NCBI GenBank assembly: GCA_964463145.1
Contig: CAYXBG010000014.1
Location: 1-29,087 of the forward strand
DNA: 29,087 nucleotides
DNA from: CAYXBG01 sp964463145
GTDB taxonomy: Bacteria; Acidobacteriota; UBA6911; RPQK01; CBDAPI01
Direction: 5' to 3'
Positions 15,978 to 24,101 of the stretch are shown in pieces (position 1 is the stretch's first letter; every line of letters begins with the position of its first letter). The translations under genes and the position numbers were made by a program. The notes beneath the pieces are model-generated. The model made no database searches. It was given only the letters and a program-made list of their open reading frames with translations, and had not been told where the DNA came from.

Positions 15978-16183
15978 CTGTGCGAGCTTCACCTGTTTGA
16001 GGTTTTTCCTGGTGGGGTTAGATTTTAGATGAAGTAAGAAAGACCCCAACGAAATCTCACCTCGAGAAACAACACCCCAAGAAACCGTGCTAAAGCTGTT
16101 GCGTATTATCCGTTTCATGTTCGGCTGGGTTTTATTAGGTCGAAATCTCGTTGTGATGTTAGAAAATCTCCTAGGAGGGGAAT

Positions 16184-16510
16184 ATGAACACCAGTAGACT
16201 GTATGTAGGGGGATTACCCTACGCAACGACAGAAGATGAGTTAGAAGAGCTTTTTGCAGCACATGGATCGATAGAGTCTGTACGGATAATCACAGACCGA
16301 ATGACCGGTCGTTCAAAGGGTTTTGGTTTTGTAGAAATGAGTACCACTGAAGAAGCCGAAGCCGCTGTGGAAAACCTAAACAATACTGACTTGGAGGGAA
16401 GAACCCTGGTCGTGAACGAAGCCCGGCCGCGTGAAAAGCGTGGTGGCGGTGGCGGTGGTTACGGCGGTGGCGGTGGCGGCGGTCCACGGGGAGGGCGTAC
16501 TCGCTGGTAG
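16184..16510 (+). CDS. Glycine-rich single-RRM RNA-binding protein
   Basis: A 108-aa protein with one RNA recognition motif (residues 4-82): RNP2 is LYVGGL (6-11), RNP1 is KGFGFVEM (45-52), including the aromatic residues that stack on RNA bases. A short basic linker (RPREKR) leads into a glycine-rich tail with single Tyr, Pro and Arg residues, ending GGRTRW. This architecture matches bacterial Rbp proteins, such as those of cyanobacteria, that are often cold-induced and act as RNA chaperones; induction here is inference. The start is supported by AGGAGG 5 bases upstream. The tail is encoded by a GGTGGC-type repetitive run that could slip during replication. A strong terminator follows at 16571-16631. 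Confidence 0.95.
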   Translation: MNTSRLYVGGLPYATTEDELEELFAAHGSIESVRIITDRMTGRSKGFGFVEMSTTEEAEAAVENLNNTDLEGRTLVVNEARPREKRGGGGGGYGGGGGGGPRGGRTRW

Positions 16511-16570
16511 ATGGCGGGAAAGTTTCCTCAGGGACAGGCTTTGAAAACTTGTTCCTACTTTTACTTGATC

Positions 16571-16631
16571 GAAGGATCAGTGGACTAATGTACAGTACTG
16601 AGAGGCTGTAGCTCTGATCCTTCTTTTTTTT
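16571..16631 (+). terminator. Rho-independent terminator after the RRM gene
   Basis: A perfect 10-bp stem GAAGGATCAG (16571-16580) / CTGATCCTTC (16614-16623), followed by eight T (16624-16631). The 33-base loop holds a second 5-bp hairpin, TACAG (16591-16595) / CTGTA (16606-16610). Confidence 0.85.
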
Positions 16632-16675
16632 GTCAATTTGAGACGATTGATAGAACCTGAGGTGTTTCTTACCCC

Positions 16676-17782
16676 TTGAAAAAAGTTACCTTTCCAGCAC
16701 GCATTGGATTTCGCCGTGAATTACATAGGCGAGTCGACCGCTATTTTGAGGAGAGCAATCTCAACAAGACGGGTGACTGGCGGATGTTTCTCAAAACCAC
16801 CGTTATTTTGACACTGGTGGTTATTCTGTATACGGTGCTTCTCTTTCTTCCTCATACTCTACTTACCGCGGGTCTCGTATCCTTCCTACTGGCACAGGCA
16901 TTTGTTTTGGTGGGCTTTAATGTCATGCACGATGGTGGGCATGGGAGTTATTCTCCGGATGGCCGAATCAATAAGGTGACCGGATGGATGGCCGATTTTC
17001 TAGGTGGCAGTCAACTGCTCTGGACCCAGAAGCATAATATCCTTCATCATACCTACACCAACATTGAAGGATTAGATGATGATATCAATACTTTTGGGTT
17101 GATTCGTATGAGCCCCAATCAGACTTGGTATCCTTGGCATCGGTTTCAGCACCTATACGCTTTCCCGGTGTATAGCCTCCTGACTCTTACCTGGGTAACC
17201 TACAGTGATTATCAAAAATTTTTTTCAGGGCGCATTGGGGACTATCAGCTCAAGAAACCTAATGCCGGAGAGACGACCTTCTTTTTCTCAGCCAAACTGT
17301 TCTACTACAGTTATATGCTAATTATTCCTCTATTTTTTCACCCTCTTGTTCACGTATTAGTAGTTTTCTTATTTGTACACTTGATCATGGGACTTACCTT
17401 TTCTGTAGTGTTTCAGTTGGCTCACGTCGTTGAAGGGAACGAATTCCCCGAGCCTCAAAAAGGAACGGGAGTAGTTGAAAATGAGTGGGCCATACATCAA
17501 GTTGAGACTACAGCCAATTTCGCACCAAAAAATTGGTTCGCCACCTGGTATCTAGGGGGACTGAATTTTCAGATTGAACATCATCTATTCCCAAAGATTT
17601 GCCACGTGCATTATCCTGATTTAAGCCGTATTGTCCGAGAGACCTGCAAGAAATTCGAAATACGCTATATCTCCTGTCCGTCGGTGTGTTCAGCGGTCGC
17701 TATGCACTATCGGTTTCTTAAGAGATTAGGGCAAAAAAAAGCGTCTCCACTGGAGTCTAGTACTGCCTTGAGCTCTACCTGA
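16676..17782 (+). CDS. Membrane fatty acid desaturase (QxxHH type)
   Basis: Di-iron membrane desaturase that introduces a double bond into acyl chains of lipids or acyl-CoA, 368 aa. Three histidine boxes are visible: HDGGH (H85, H89), HNILHH (H120, H124, H125) and QIEHH (Q299, H302, H303), with the further family residues H250 and H274. Hydrophobic helices are at about 43-60, 62-82, 205-222 and 224-245. The Gln in the third box places it with the front-end or linoleoyl-CoA-desaturase-like group; no cytochrome b5 domain is fused, so it needs a separate electron donor. The start is TTG at 16676, with GAGGTG about 11 bases upstream; the next ATG would delete 36 residues. Regioselectivity cannot be told from sequence. 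The stop is 23 bases before a tRNA gene on the same strand. Confidence 0.9.
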   Translation: MKKVTFPARIGFRRELHRRVDRYFEESNLNKTGDWRMFLKTTVILTLVVILYTVLLFLPHTLLTAGLVSFLLAQAFVLVGFNVMHDGGHGSYSPDGRINKVTGWMADFLGGSQLLWTQKHNILHHTYTNIEGLDDDINTFGLIRMSPNQTWYPWHRFQHLYAFPVYSLLTLTWVTYSDYQKFFSGRIGDYQLKKPNAGETTFFFSAKLFYYSYMLIIPLFFHPLVHVLVVFLFVHLIMGLTFSVVFQLAHVVEGNEFPEPQKGTGVVENEWAIHQVETTANFAPKNWFATWYLGGLNFQIEHHLFPKICHVHYPDLSRIVRETCKKFEIRYISCPSVCSAVAMHYRFLKRLGQKKASPLESSTALSST

Positions 17783-17805
17783 TAATTGACCGGTGAACTT
17801 TGCAT

Positions 17806-17889
17806 GCGAAAGTGGCGGAATTGGCAGACGCGCCAGATTTAGGATCTGGTGTCCTTACGGACGTGGGGGTTCGAGTCCCCCCTTTCGCA
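17806..17889 (+). tRNA. tRNA-Leu (UAG anticodon)
   Basis: 84-nt class II tRNA. Acceptor GCGAAAG (17806-17812) pairs with CTTTCGC (17882-17888), discriminator A at 17889. The anticodon stem CCAGA/TCTGG encloses loop TTTAGGA with anticodon TAG at 17840-17842, reading CUN leucine codons. A long variable arm (GTCC/GGAC) and T arm GGGGG-TTCGAGT-CCCCC are present. The CCA end is not encoded: CGCC follows. A short protein frame across this region is a by-product of the tRNA. Confidence 0.95.
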
Positions 17890-17900
17890 CGCCAACTTAC

Positions 17901-18962
17901 TCAATCCTTGCCGTCAAGTAGCTGGTACATACGGACCACTTCTAATCTTCGCGCCTCTGGCCGTCCTAGTTGGAAAGGTGCATAGTTCTCGTATCCCGAC
18001 ATATCGAATCGTGCAGTAGCTTCATCGATAGAAAGCCCCTTAGCATGGGATGTCTTCACACTTTCCCAATACTTTCGTATGTAGTTTTGTGTGAAGTCTA
18101 TATGAGAAAGATCTCGAATCACCGGCCCGTGTCCGGGAAGAATTGTATCGAAATCGAGACTTCTAAGTTTTTCCAGTGTCTCGATAAATTCTTCCGGCCA
18201 GGAATCTCCGAGATATGGCGCCGTGGCAGGCAGAAGATCACCAGTGAATACAACCTTCTCAGCTGGTAGAAAAACAATCACATCCCCGCCTGTGTGGCCT
18301 CTCCCCAGGTGATGCATTTGAATTTCACGTTCGCCGCGATAAAGAGTTAATTTCCGTTTGAGAGTAGTATTGGGAGGGGTTGGCGCCAATTCGCTTAAGG
18401 CAGCAGTATGGCGTTTAAGAGTAGTAAGCTGACTTTCCAGGGATGTCTTTTTATCACCCTCAGCTTCAGCAACCTGTTTTTCCAATATTGCAATCTGGGT
18501 TTTCTCGTACTGTGCACTTGCGATAGTTACAAAAGTAGGTTCCGTCAGGACATCTCTCAGAAGACGCTCTCGAGTGTACTCGTGGCCAATGATTTCAACG
18601 CCTTCTGGGAACACTTGATTGCCGTGGGCATGATCGTGATGAAAGTGTGTATTCACCAAGTAATGGATAGGTTTGTCAGTCAGTGTCTTCACGGACTTTA
18701 TCAGTTCTCGGGCAGCATCGGGTGTGATGTGGGAATCGACAAGTACCACATCGTTTTGATTCACAACCACCATGGCGTTACTTCCGACATTTACCGGGCC
18801 TTTACCAGTCGCAAGGTAAACACCAGGGGCCACTTCTTCAAAGTTGTGTGTTGATGATCCGTTTGGAACCTCATTAGTCTTGTTTTGTGAACTCTCCGTA
18901 TCGTATCCGCAACTAAGTACCCCTAGTAGCAGTATAAGTGTTATTTTTCGCAACTTTCCCAT
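17901..18962 (-). CDS. Metallo-beta-lactamase-fold hydrolase, probable lipoprotein
   Basis: A 353-aa protein with an N-terminal signal ending in a lipobox (LGVLSC, acylated C18), so probably anchored in the periplasm. The zinc motif HFHHDH gives H106, H108, D110 and H111; later ligands are H223 in GRGHTGGD, D242 in FTGDLL and H278 in LPGHGP, the order expected for the MBL superfamily. Between strands, residues about 150-192 form a charged, probably coiled-coil insertion (EKTQIAILEKQVAEAEG and following). The GHTGGD motif and overall layout resemble quinoprotein-relay SoxH-like or B3-like environmental hydrolases; substrate is not known, and I would not call it an antibiotic-resistance enzyme. 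GGAG lies 7 bases before the ATG. The 3' end is 11 bases from the opposing tRNA. Confidence 0.9.
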   Translation of the reverse strand: MGKLRKITLILLLGVLSCGYDTESSQNKTNEVPNGSSTHNFEEVAPGVYLATGKGPVNVGSNAMVVVNQNDVVLVDSHITPDAARELIKSVKTLTDKPIHYLVNTHFHHDHAHGNQVFPEGVEIIGHEYTRERLLRDVLTEPTFVTIASAQYEKTQIAILEKQVAEAEGDKKTSLESQLTTLKRHTAALSELAPTPPNTTLKRKLTLYRGEREIQMHHLGRGHTGGDVIVFLPAEKVVFTGDLLPATAPYLGDSWPEEFIETLEKLRSLDFDTILPGHGPVIRDLSHIDFTQNYIRKYWESVKTSHAKGLSIDEATARFDMSGYENYAPFQLGRPEARRLEVVRMYQLLDGKD

Positions 18963-19252
18963 TTAAGTACTCCTTTAACTCTCACCTCGCAGTGATCTCG
19001 TCTCTCGACCTGATTTGCAGCCTATCACACTTGGCATATCTTGGCTGGAGCAACTCTCTGATTCTCTGGGCTATAACCTATTTTCGGTGTTTAAGGTGAA
19101 TATCTGCTTTTCGGCGGGAGATCCTCACAAGGCTATGCTGTCTTCGTTTTCTTGAAGATATGCCTAGGAGAGTCTATGGTGTGATCTCAGACTCCCTTTT
19201 TTTAGACAGGAGCTACAGTAGAAGGAGTATCAAGGTAGTTAAAAAAAACACT
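18963..19252. promoter_or_regulatory. Divergent promoter region, hydrolase and symporter
   Basis: 290 bp between two divergent genes. A TATAAC box occurs at about 19071-19076 on the plus strand without a good -35 partner, upstream of the tandem hairpins. No coding frame with a ribosome site other than an extension of the symporter small subunit was seen. Confidence 0.35.
19130..19203 (+). terminator. Tandem hairpins ending in a T7 tract, in the symporter leader
   Basis: Hairpin 1 runs 19130-19165: AGGC/GCCT outside, AT/AT, and TCTTC (19141-19145) / GAAGA (19154-19158) inside, with small internal loops. Hairpin 2 runs 19167-19196: GG, a bulged A, then GAGTCT (19070s offset, 19170-19175) pairs with AGACTC (19189-19194) and CC. 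It is followed at once by seven T (19197-19203), the form of an intrinsic terminator. It lies 50 bases before the symporter small-subunit start and about 165 bases into the divergent intergenic region, so it could attenuate that operon or end a short RNA. Confidence 0.6.
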
Positions 19253-19555
19253 ATGCTTCCGAAAAGTATAAAAATTGAACAGTCTCTGCAACGATACTGG
19301 CGCCACAACATCAAAATCACTATTGCATTACTTTTTGTTTGGGCCATAGTTGGATTGGGCTGCGGAATTCTTTTTGCAGATTTCTTAAACGAATTCAAAG
19401 TGAGCGGTTATCCTCTCGGTTTCTGGTTTGCCCAACAAGGGGCCATCATCTTTTTTGTGCTGATCATCCTAATCTATGCTGTTCTCCTGAATGCTTTGGA
19501 TGACCGGCACTCCAGAGAAATACAAAATCTTACGGAGAGGAATCCTAAGGTATGA
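19253..19555 (+). CDS. Sodium:solute symporter small subunit (DUF4212 type)
   Basis: A 100-aa protein with two membrane helices (about 21-45 and 62-82). The YWRHN motif (residues 15-19) and GYPLGFWFAQQGAI (52-65) are typical of the small subunit that accompanies a particular group of sodium:solute symporters. I chose the ATG at 19253; the open frame runs 31 codons upstream to 19160, but those residues are basic and polar, cross the terminator-like hairpin, and do not look like family sequence. The ribosome site is weak: GGAG is 28 bases away. The stop overlaps the start of the large subunit (ATGA), which supports co-translation as one transporter. Confidence 0.9.
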   Translation: MLPKSIKIEQSLQRYWRHNIKITIALLFVWAIVGLGCGILFADFLNEFKVSGYPLGFWFAQQGAIIFFVLIILIYAVLLNALDDRHSREIQNLTERNPKV

Positions 19556-21381
19556 GCGTTCGAGAGTGGACGTTTTTGTTTGTGGCTCTTAGCTTTGGAC
19601 TATACCTTCTCATAGCTTGGTATAGTCGAGTCCGTGACACTAAGGGTTTCTATGTTGCGGGTCGGGGAGTACCTGCGGCGGCCAATGGTATGGCAACGGC
19701 TGCAGATTGGATGAGTGCTGCCTCCTTTATATCCATGGCGGGGCTGATTAGTTTCATGGGGTACTCGGGTGCCATCTACCTTTTGGGATGGACCGGAGGG
19801 TATGTTTTGTTGGCATTGCTCCTAGCTCCTTATCTCCGTAAATTCGGACACTTCACTGTGCCTGATTTTATTGGTGACAGATATGATTCTAATTTAGCCC
19901 GTCTAGTAGGAGTCGTGGCGGCCCTTTTCGTGAGTTTCACATACGTAGCCGGTCAGATGCGAGGTGTAGGTGTCGTTTTCTCCCGTTTTCTGGAAGTAGA
20001 CATAAGCATCGGTGTAATGATTGGAATGGTTATTGTGTTCATATATGCCACCTTGGGTGGGATGAAAGGGATTACCTGGACGCAAGTAGCTCAGTACTGG
20101 GTCCTCATAACGGCTTTTCTAATACCGGCCATTGCCATCAGCATTCGTTTGACAGGTCAGCCTCTGCCGCAATTTGGACTGGGCGCTCCTTTATTGGAAG
20201 GCGGTTATTTACTTGAGAAACTGGATCTGATTCATGCCGATCTAGGGTTTTCAAGTTATACGGCTCCATTCCAGGGGGCCTGGGACAAGGCGAACGTTTT
20301 CCTTGTAACCCTCGCTCTTATGGCGGGTACGGCTGGATTACCTCATGTGATCGTCCGATTCTATACTGTCAAAAACGTTCGTGCTGCGCGTTGGTCTGCC
20401 TTTTGGGCACTATTTTTTATTTCACTCCTTTATCTCACCGCCCCGGCCTCTGCGGCATTCGCACGCTATTACATGATCGACTCGGTTCAGAATAAGACCG
20501 TAGAGGAACTTCCTGAATGGTTTAACAACTGGGAGAAAACGGGTCTTATCATGTGGCTTGACGATGGTGATGGTCGGGTTCGTTACTCTGCTAGAGAGGA
20601 TAACGAGATTTTCAGTTACAAGGCTGGGGCGGTAGCTGTGAAGGGATCTCCTGTAACTTTAGATCAGATAAGGTTGAGCCAAAAGGAATGGATAGACTCT
20701 AACGGGGCTCGTGGGCAGGACTGGCGTCCGGATATGCGTAAGGCGAAGCTCTCGGGTCCTGATCGCGACATCATTGTGCTTGCGACTCCGGAAATGGCGG
20801 AACTAGCATCCTGGATAATAGCCTTGGTAGCTGCGGGAGGTTTGGCAGCTGCCCTTTCTACCGCTTCTGGACTTCTTTTGGTCATCTCCTCTGCAGTGGC
20901 TCATGATGTCTACGCACGCATAATAAATCCTGAGGCTAGCGAGAAGAAGCGCTTAATGGTGGGACGTGGAGTGATTGGAGTCGCCGTTATTATAGCGGGC
21001 TTTTTCGGCGTTTTCCCCCCTGGTTTTGTCAGTCAGGTGGTGGCGTTTGCCTTCGGCCTGGCAGCAGCGTCTTTTTTCCCAGCCATTGTCCTAGGGATCT
21101 TCTCGAAACGTGTAGGTACAGTGCCAGCGATAGCAGGAATGTTAACGGGGTTGGGATTCACCAGTTTCTACATCATTGCGAGTGTCTACTGGGGTATGGA
21201 GCCGTGGACCTTTGGTGTACTGGTGCATGGGGTTAATCCACAGGGAATAGGTGCCTTAGGGATGGTTGCTAACTTTTTGGTTACGTTTACCCTGACACCC
21301 TTTTTCCCCGAACCAAGTTCCGAAGTCAAGCATCTGATCGATTCGGTGCGGAAGCCTGAGATCCCATCTGTTTTAGGATAG
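19552..21381 (+). CDS. Sodium:solute symporter large subunit (SSS family)
   Basis: A 609-aa, about 13-helix transporter of the SSS family, of the branch that pairs with a DUF4212 small subunit and is related to acetate/carboxylate symporters. Family features: ATAADWMSAASFISMAG (49-64), FTVPDFIGDRY (101-111), the TYVAGQMRG stretch (130-138), and AAGGLAAALSTASGLLL (427-443) which includes the second sodium-site Ser/Thr region. Residues about 310-415 form a large extramembrane loop holding an acidic DDGDGRVRY element (337-345), reminiscent of a degenerate EF-hand loop. The substrate cannot be read from sequence; a short organic anion is the family precedent. It is the distal gene of a two-gene operon and ends 127 bp before the convergent proA stop. 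Confidence 0.92.
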   Translation: MSVREWTFLFVALSFGLYLLIAWYSRVRDTKGFYVAGRGVPAAANGMATAADWMSAASFISMAGLISFMGYSGAIYLLGWTGGYVLLALLLAPYLRKFGHFTVPDFIGDRYDSNLARLVGVVAALFVSFTYVAGQMRGVGVVFSRFLEVDISIGVMIGMVIVFIYATLGGMKGITWTQVAQYWVLITAFLIPAIAISIRLTGQPLPQFGLGAPLLEGGYLLEKLDLIHADLGFSSYTAPFQGAWDKANVFLVTLALMAGTAGLPHVIVRFYTVKNVRAARWSAFWALFFISLLYLTAPASAAFARYYMIDSVQNKTVEELPEWFNNWEKTGLIMWLDDGDGRVRYSAREDNEIFSYKAGAVAVKGSPVTLDQIRLSQKEWIDSNGARGQDWRPDMRKAKLSGPDRDIIVLATPEMAELASWIIALVAAGGLAAALSTASGLLLVISSAVAHDVYARIINPEASEKKRLMVGRGVIGVAVIIAGFFGVFPPGFVSQVVAFAFGLAAASFFPAIVLGIFSKRVGTVPAIAGMLTGLGFTSFYIIASVYWGMEPWTFGVLVHGVNPQGIGALGMVANFLVTFTLTPFFPEPSSEVKHLIDSVRKPEIPSVLG

Positions 21382-21415
21382 AATTAATTCCCGAGATGCA
21401 ATCTTATCTGTGGCC

Positions 21416-21436
21416 CTATTCCTAGTGACGGAATAG
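21416..21436. terminator. Hairpin between convergent symporter and proA genes
   Basis: CTATTCC (21416-21422) pairs perfectly with GGAATAG (21430-21436), 7-base loop. It lies midway between converging stop codons but has no T-run on either side, so its role as a bidirectional terminator is only positional. Confidence 0.3.
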
Positions 21437-21507
21437 CAGAGTCAAGTGAGTGGTGACTACGAGGACCCGAGGGATTACAAAGGCGATCTGAGGTAATGGT
21501 TTGAGTA

Positions 21508-22818
21508 TTACTCCGAGTCCAACTCCCGGTGGGTGAACGGCCTAGCATCGTTACCTACATAATCAGCCACGATTTGCCCTTTTCCTCTAATCTTAAACTT
21601 GTAGCTTAACAAGCCTTCAACACCGACAGGCCCTCGGGCATGGGTCCGGTTGGTACTGATTCCTAGCTCGGCTCCAAGTCCATAACGGAATCCGTCTGCG
21701 AACCGGGTGGACGCATTTGCAAAAACTGACGCTGAATCTACGCCGTTCAGAAATTGTTCTTGTGTCTCCATGTTAAGAGTGAGAATGGCATCGGTATGAT
21801 GCGAACCGTAGTGGTTTATATGAATAATCGCTTCACTTATATTTGGAACTATTCGTACAGACAATGTTCGATCCCCATACTCGGTGTGCCAGTCCTTCTC
21901 GGTAGCAGCTTCTGTGTTAGGTAGGAAGCGCTGTGTTTCGGGACAACCTCTAAGATGGATATTCGCATCCGCCGCGGCTAAATCCAATATGGGCATAAAT
22001 CTTTCAGCCACATCCTGGTGTATCAGAAGTGTTTCGATTGCATTGCAGGCGGCCGGATACTGAGCCTTGCAGTCGACAACTAATGAGCCCGCGTTTTCTA
22101 AATTTGCCTCAGCGTCAATGTAAAGATGGCAGATTCCATCGGCATGTCCCAGCACGGGTATTGAGGTAGCGTCCATAATGGAGCGTACAAGATTCTTAGA
22201 ACCGCGCGGGATCACCAAATCGATGTACTGAGGAAAATTCAACATCTTATGGACATCTGATCGACTGTCAAGCAGGGTTGCCCAGCCCGCTGGCATCCAG
22301 GCACATTGCTGAGATAGTTTCTTTACCATCGACATGAAGCCAAGATTAGAATGGTAAGCTTCGTGGCCACCTTTTAGCACAACAGCATTACCACTCTTGA
22401 GGGCCAGAGAGAGGATTTGAGGCAAAACATCGGGTCTGGACTCAAAGATGATTCCTACCACACCTATTGGAACTGTCTGTTTTTCGAGTATCAATTCTTC
22501 ATCTAGTTCGCGACGGGTCAGAATTCTCCCAACCGGATCGGGTTGGTCGCGAACATCCCGTATCCCTTGAACGATTTGTTGTATCTTCGCTGGGTTCAGG
22601 ATCAATCTCTGGAAAAGGCTTTCTGAGATTTTGTTTTGGTAGTCGTTCAGATCTTTTTGGTTTTCTGCTAAGAGATGTTCCGTTTCTTGTTCTATAAGAC
22701 TAGCCAGGGCATCCAGGGAATCTCTTTTCTGGGAATCACGAAGGAGAGCCATCTCATGGGAGGCTTTGCGACTTTTGCGTAAGATAGTTTCGATATCTCT
22801 TTTCTGGGATGGGTTCAT
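21508..22818 (-). CDS. proA: Glutamate-5-semialdehyde dehydrogenase (gamma-glutamyl phosphate reductase)
   Basis: Second step of proline biosynthesis: NADPH-dependent reduction of gamma-glutamyl phosphate to glutamate 5-semialdehyde. The 436-aa cytoplasmic protein has the family's nucleotide region PIGVVGIIFESRPDVLPQI (118-136), ALKSGNAVVLKGG (139-151), VLGHADGICH (222-231) and the catalytic C258 in YPAACNAIETLL. Near the C-terminus, ELGISTNRTHARGPVGVEGL is the ProA signature. Length is typical (about 415-430). Its ATG overlaps the proB stop (ATGA), so both are made from one message. Confidence 0.97.
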   Translation of the reverse strand: MNPSQKRDIETILRKSRKASHEMALLRDSQKRDSLDALASLIEQETEHLLAENQKDLNDYQNKISESLFQRLILNPAKIQQIVQGIRDVRDQPDPVGRILTRRELDEELILEKQTVPIGVVGIIFESRPDVLPQILSLALKSGNAVVLKGGHEAYHSNLGFMSMVKKLSQQCAWMPAGWATLLDSRSDVHKMLNFPQYIDLVIPRGSKNLVRSIMDATSIPVLGHADGICHLYIDAEANLENAGSLVVDCKAQYPAACNAIETLLIHQDVAERFMPILDLAAADANIHLRGCPETQRFLPNTEAATEKDWHTEYGDRTLSVRIVPNISEAIIHINHYGSHHTDAILTLNMETQEQFLNGVDSASVFANASTRFADGFRYGLGAELGISTNRTHARGPVGVEGLLSYKFKIRGKGQIVADYVGNDARPFTHRELDSE

Positions 22819-24008
22819 TTTCTGAAGCCCCCGGGAGTAGTTCCGCCAAAATGTTCTTTAAAAACCACGAGATTATCTCTGTGGATTACCTCGGCTTTTG
22901 CATCTTTTCCCAGAACATTGCAGATCTGGTCACTTTTCAAACCTGAAATTTTCCGTACATCCCGAGCTGAAAATCGAGATACGCCACGTCCCACATTATG
23001 TCCTTGTTCGTCTTCAATGCTGATGACCTGGCCGCCCTGGAAAGAACCCTCGACGTCCACAACTCCGCTAGGGAGGAGACTCGCATTCTTTTCTACCAGT
23101 GCGTTTACAGCCCCTGAGTTAACGATCACTCTTCCGAAGGTGGAAGAAGCGAGTCCAATCCAGCTGCGACGTTTAGGAAGAGAAACGCCTGGTTTCACCA
23201 ATGTCCCACCTTCTGGATCGCCTCCTGTATTAGTCATCCATGAAAGAGTATCCGGGTTGTTTCCTGACCTAATCATGGTATGTACTCCACTAATAAACGC
23301 AATGCGAATGGCCTCTATCTTGGCGGACATTCCACCACGTCCCTGCGGAGAAGTTCCATCGGAATCGATCGATGCTAACTGCTCGAAACTATTGATCTCA
23401 CTAATGAGTGTGGCTTCGGGATTACGCTCGGGATCAGCACTGAAAACTCCTTCAACATTAGTTAGGATGACCAGAAGGTCAGCATCCATCTTGCCGGCTA
23501 CCAGAGCTGAAAGTTTGTCATTGTCTCCAAAACTGGAGGAATAGGCGCCTTCTTTTAGCTCCATAGTGGAGACTGCATCATTTTCATTGATGATAGGTAC
23601 GACACGCATGGATAGTAGTTTTTCCAGAGTTTGTCTGAGAATAAGATAACGACGTCGATCTGAGAAGTCGGAGGCTGTAACCAGAATTTGAGCTATGGTG
23701 ATACCATGTGCCGAAAACAACTCACGGTAAATATCCATCAGAAGGTTTTGACCAACGGAAGCACAGGCCTGTTTTTCGACTAGACTTAAGGATTTCTCCT
23801 TGGGTTGACATATCTTTAGAGAGTTTTCCCCCAAACCGACAGCACCTGAGGAAACGAGCAGGATTTCCTTGTCTAATTGCCAGGCGGCAGCGCAGTGATT
23901 TATCAGTTGGGTCAATCGTTTCCTGGCCAATTGACCATCTCTCTCGAGAACAACCTGTGTCCCAAGTTTGATGACAATGCGCCGAGAAACTCTCCATAAA
24001 TCAGACAT
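22815..24008 (-). CDS. proB: Glutamate 5-kinase with PUA domain
   Basis: First and feedback-controlled step of proline biosynthesis: ATP-dependent phosphorylation of glutamate. The 397-aa protein has an amino-acid-kinase domain (residues 8-265) with IVIKLGTQ (K14), LLVSSGAVGLG (50-60), INENDAV (140-146), FGDNDKLSALVA (160-171), TNVEGVF and the GRGGMSAKIEA motif (224-234). A C-terminal PUA domain (about 282-375) is present, as in the long form of ProB. GGAG lies 6 bases before the ATG. It heads the proBA operon. Confidence 0.97.
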   Translation of the reverse strand: MSDLWRVSRRIVIKLGTQVVLERDGQLARKRLTQLINHCAAAWQLDKEILLVSSGAVGLGENSLKICQPKEKSLSLVEKQACASVGQNLLMDIYRELFSAHGITIAQILVTASDFSDRRRYLILRQTLEKLLSMRVVPIINENDAVSTMELKEGAYSSSFGDNDKLSALVAGKMDADLLVILTNVEGVFSADPERNPEATLISEINSFEQLASIDSDGTSPQGRGGMSAKIEAIRIAFISGVHTMIRSGNNPDTLSWMTNTGGDPEGGTLVKPGVSLPKRRSWIGLASSTFGRVIVNSGAVNALVEKNASLLPSGVVDVEGSFQGGQVISIEDEQGHNVGRGVSRFSARDVRKISGLKSDQICNVLGKDAKAEVIHRDNLVVFKEHFGGTTPGGFRK

Positions 24009-24101
24009 CCAGTACTCCAGTCTCTAAAATACAGTAATGGAGGACGAGTCGCAGCGATGTATTTTAGGATATCGTTTTCTCAGTCTCTTCTGTTAGTTTT
24101 T

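Larger units (their letters stand above)
15812..16183 (+). other. Intergenic region and leader of the RRM gene
   Basis: 372 bp with no coding frame that I can support. It starts with a strong hairpin, then a candidate promoter (15950-15977), then about 200 bases of putative untranslated leader. The leader has three copies of AAATCTC (16052-16058, 16143-16149, 16164-16170); the first two extend to CGAAATCTC. CAACGA (16047-16052) and TCGTTG (16148-16153) can pair across the leader. The last copy merges into CTCCTAGGAG, a perfect palindrome that includes the ribosome site. Confidence 0.4.

Noticed and set aside
17800..17985. 61-aa frame over the tRNA-Leu
   Set aside because: The translated segment is the tRNA itself (a common false protein), and it runs into the opposing gene.
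18408..18854. 148-aa open frame antisense to the MBL-fold gene
   Set aside because: Shadow of a real gene with intact motifs; no ribosome site or recognisable protein.
22918..23544. 208-aa open frame antisense to proB
   Set aside because: Complement of a clearly real gene. It is low-complexity in Ser, Pro and Arg, and has no recognisable domain.
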